From Globobulimina sp. (taxonomy: Eukaryota; Foraminifera; Rotaliida), in NCBI GenBank assembly GCA_003354225.1, contig PIVH01000234.1:1-6808 (forward strand): a DNA stretch of 6,808 nt, in the 5' to 3' direction. The notes beneath the pieces were generated by a model. It searched no databases and was not told the origin of the DNA. It saw only the letters and a list, made by a program, of their open reading frames with translations. Made by a program: the position numbers and the translations under genes. The first letter of the stretch is position 1. Each line of letters starts with the position of its first letter. Below are positions 6,579 through 6,808 of this stretch, one piece after another.

Positions 6579-6808
6579 GTATTTATTATATATTATAATC
6601 ATAATATTAAATCAATAAATCAGATTTTTGTTTTTTGCAACTGACCAAATTGTCTAACTTGTACAAATTAGAATTTTTGTGATGGTTATATTAATTACTA
6701 AAATTATTTTGCAATTGGCATAGTTTATTTTGTTGTTACTGGATTCGCAGTTATCTTTTGTCGTTGTGAAAGAAAGTGAAAAACTTTGTTTTTAGAAACA
6801 CGATACCG
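6579..6808. other. Downstream flank of gene C, no visible gene
   Basis: After the stop come TATTATA-rich 3' UTR-like sequence, the AATAAA signal and a T-rich element. About 170 nt of AT-rich DNA then runs to the window edge without a supported frame. No repeat or RNA structure was recognised. Confidence 0.5.
6614..6619 (+). terminator. AATAAA poly(A) signal of gene C
   Basis: AATAAA starts 36 nt after the gene C stop and is followed by a T-rich stretch (6624-6636, ATTTTTGTTTTTTG) resembling a downstream U-rich element. The arrangement supports the end of gene C at 6578. Confidence 0.5.

Overview
The window reads as nuclear DNA of a eukaryotic microbe (protist). Three protein genes can be built. 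Two of them need short GT-AG introns (49, 57 and 67 nt) to join their exons. AATAAA-type signals follow every stop codon, no bacterial operon layout or Shine-Dalgarno pattern is visible, and all three genes fit the standard genetic code. The PTxx-repeat stalk of the third gene is of a kind common in diatoms, other stramenopiles and some rhizarians such as foraminifera. The sequence alone does not fix the lineage.

Layout: positions 1-952 are a very A-rich, gene-free stretch with a small G-rich island at its left end. Gene A (minus strand, 2750 to 953, three exons, 557 aa) has a helical N-terminal region, a low-complexity Asn/Ser/Pro middle, a short coiled coil and an acidic C-terminus; its family is not recognised. 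Positions 2751-3335 separate it from gene B and contain a doubtful spliced micro-ORF at 3069-3279. Gene B (plus, 3336-4835, intronless, 499 aa) looks like an F-box-like/leucine-rich-repeat protein and is visibly more AT-rich than its neighbours. Positions 4836-5094 form a compact intergenic region with several palindromes and repeated motifs. Gene C (plus, 5095-6578, two exons, about 477 aa) encodes a single-pass type I membrane protein: signal peptide, ectodomain, PT-repeat stalk, transmembrane helix and acidic cytoplasmic tail. Its reading frame is broken by one extra base in an A6 run within the stalk. The right end, 6579-6808, holds its poly(A) signal and then AT-rich sequence with no visible gene.

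Nothing ties the three genes into one pathway. In outline they are a possible regulatory or scaffold protein, a possible ubiquitin-ligase adaptor and a surface protein. The strongest observations are the frame break in gene C, the compositional contrast of gene B, the unresolved spliced leader or micro-gene before gene B, and the motif cluster before gene C. I found no evidence for a mobile element, CRISPR array, RNA gene or new defence system.
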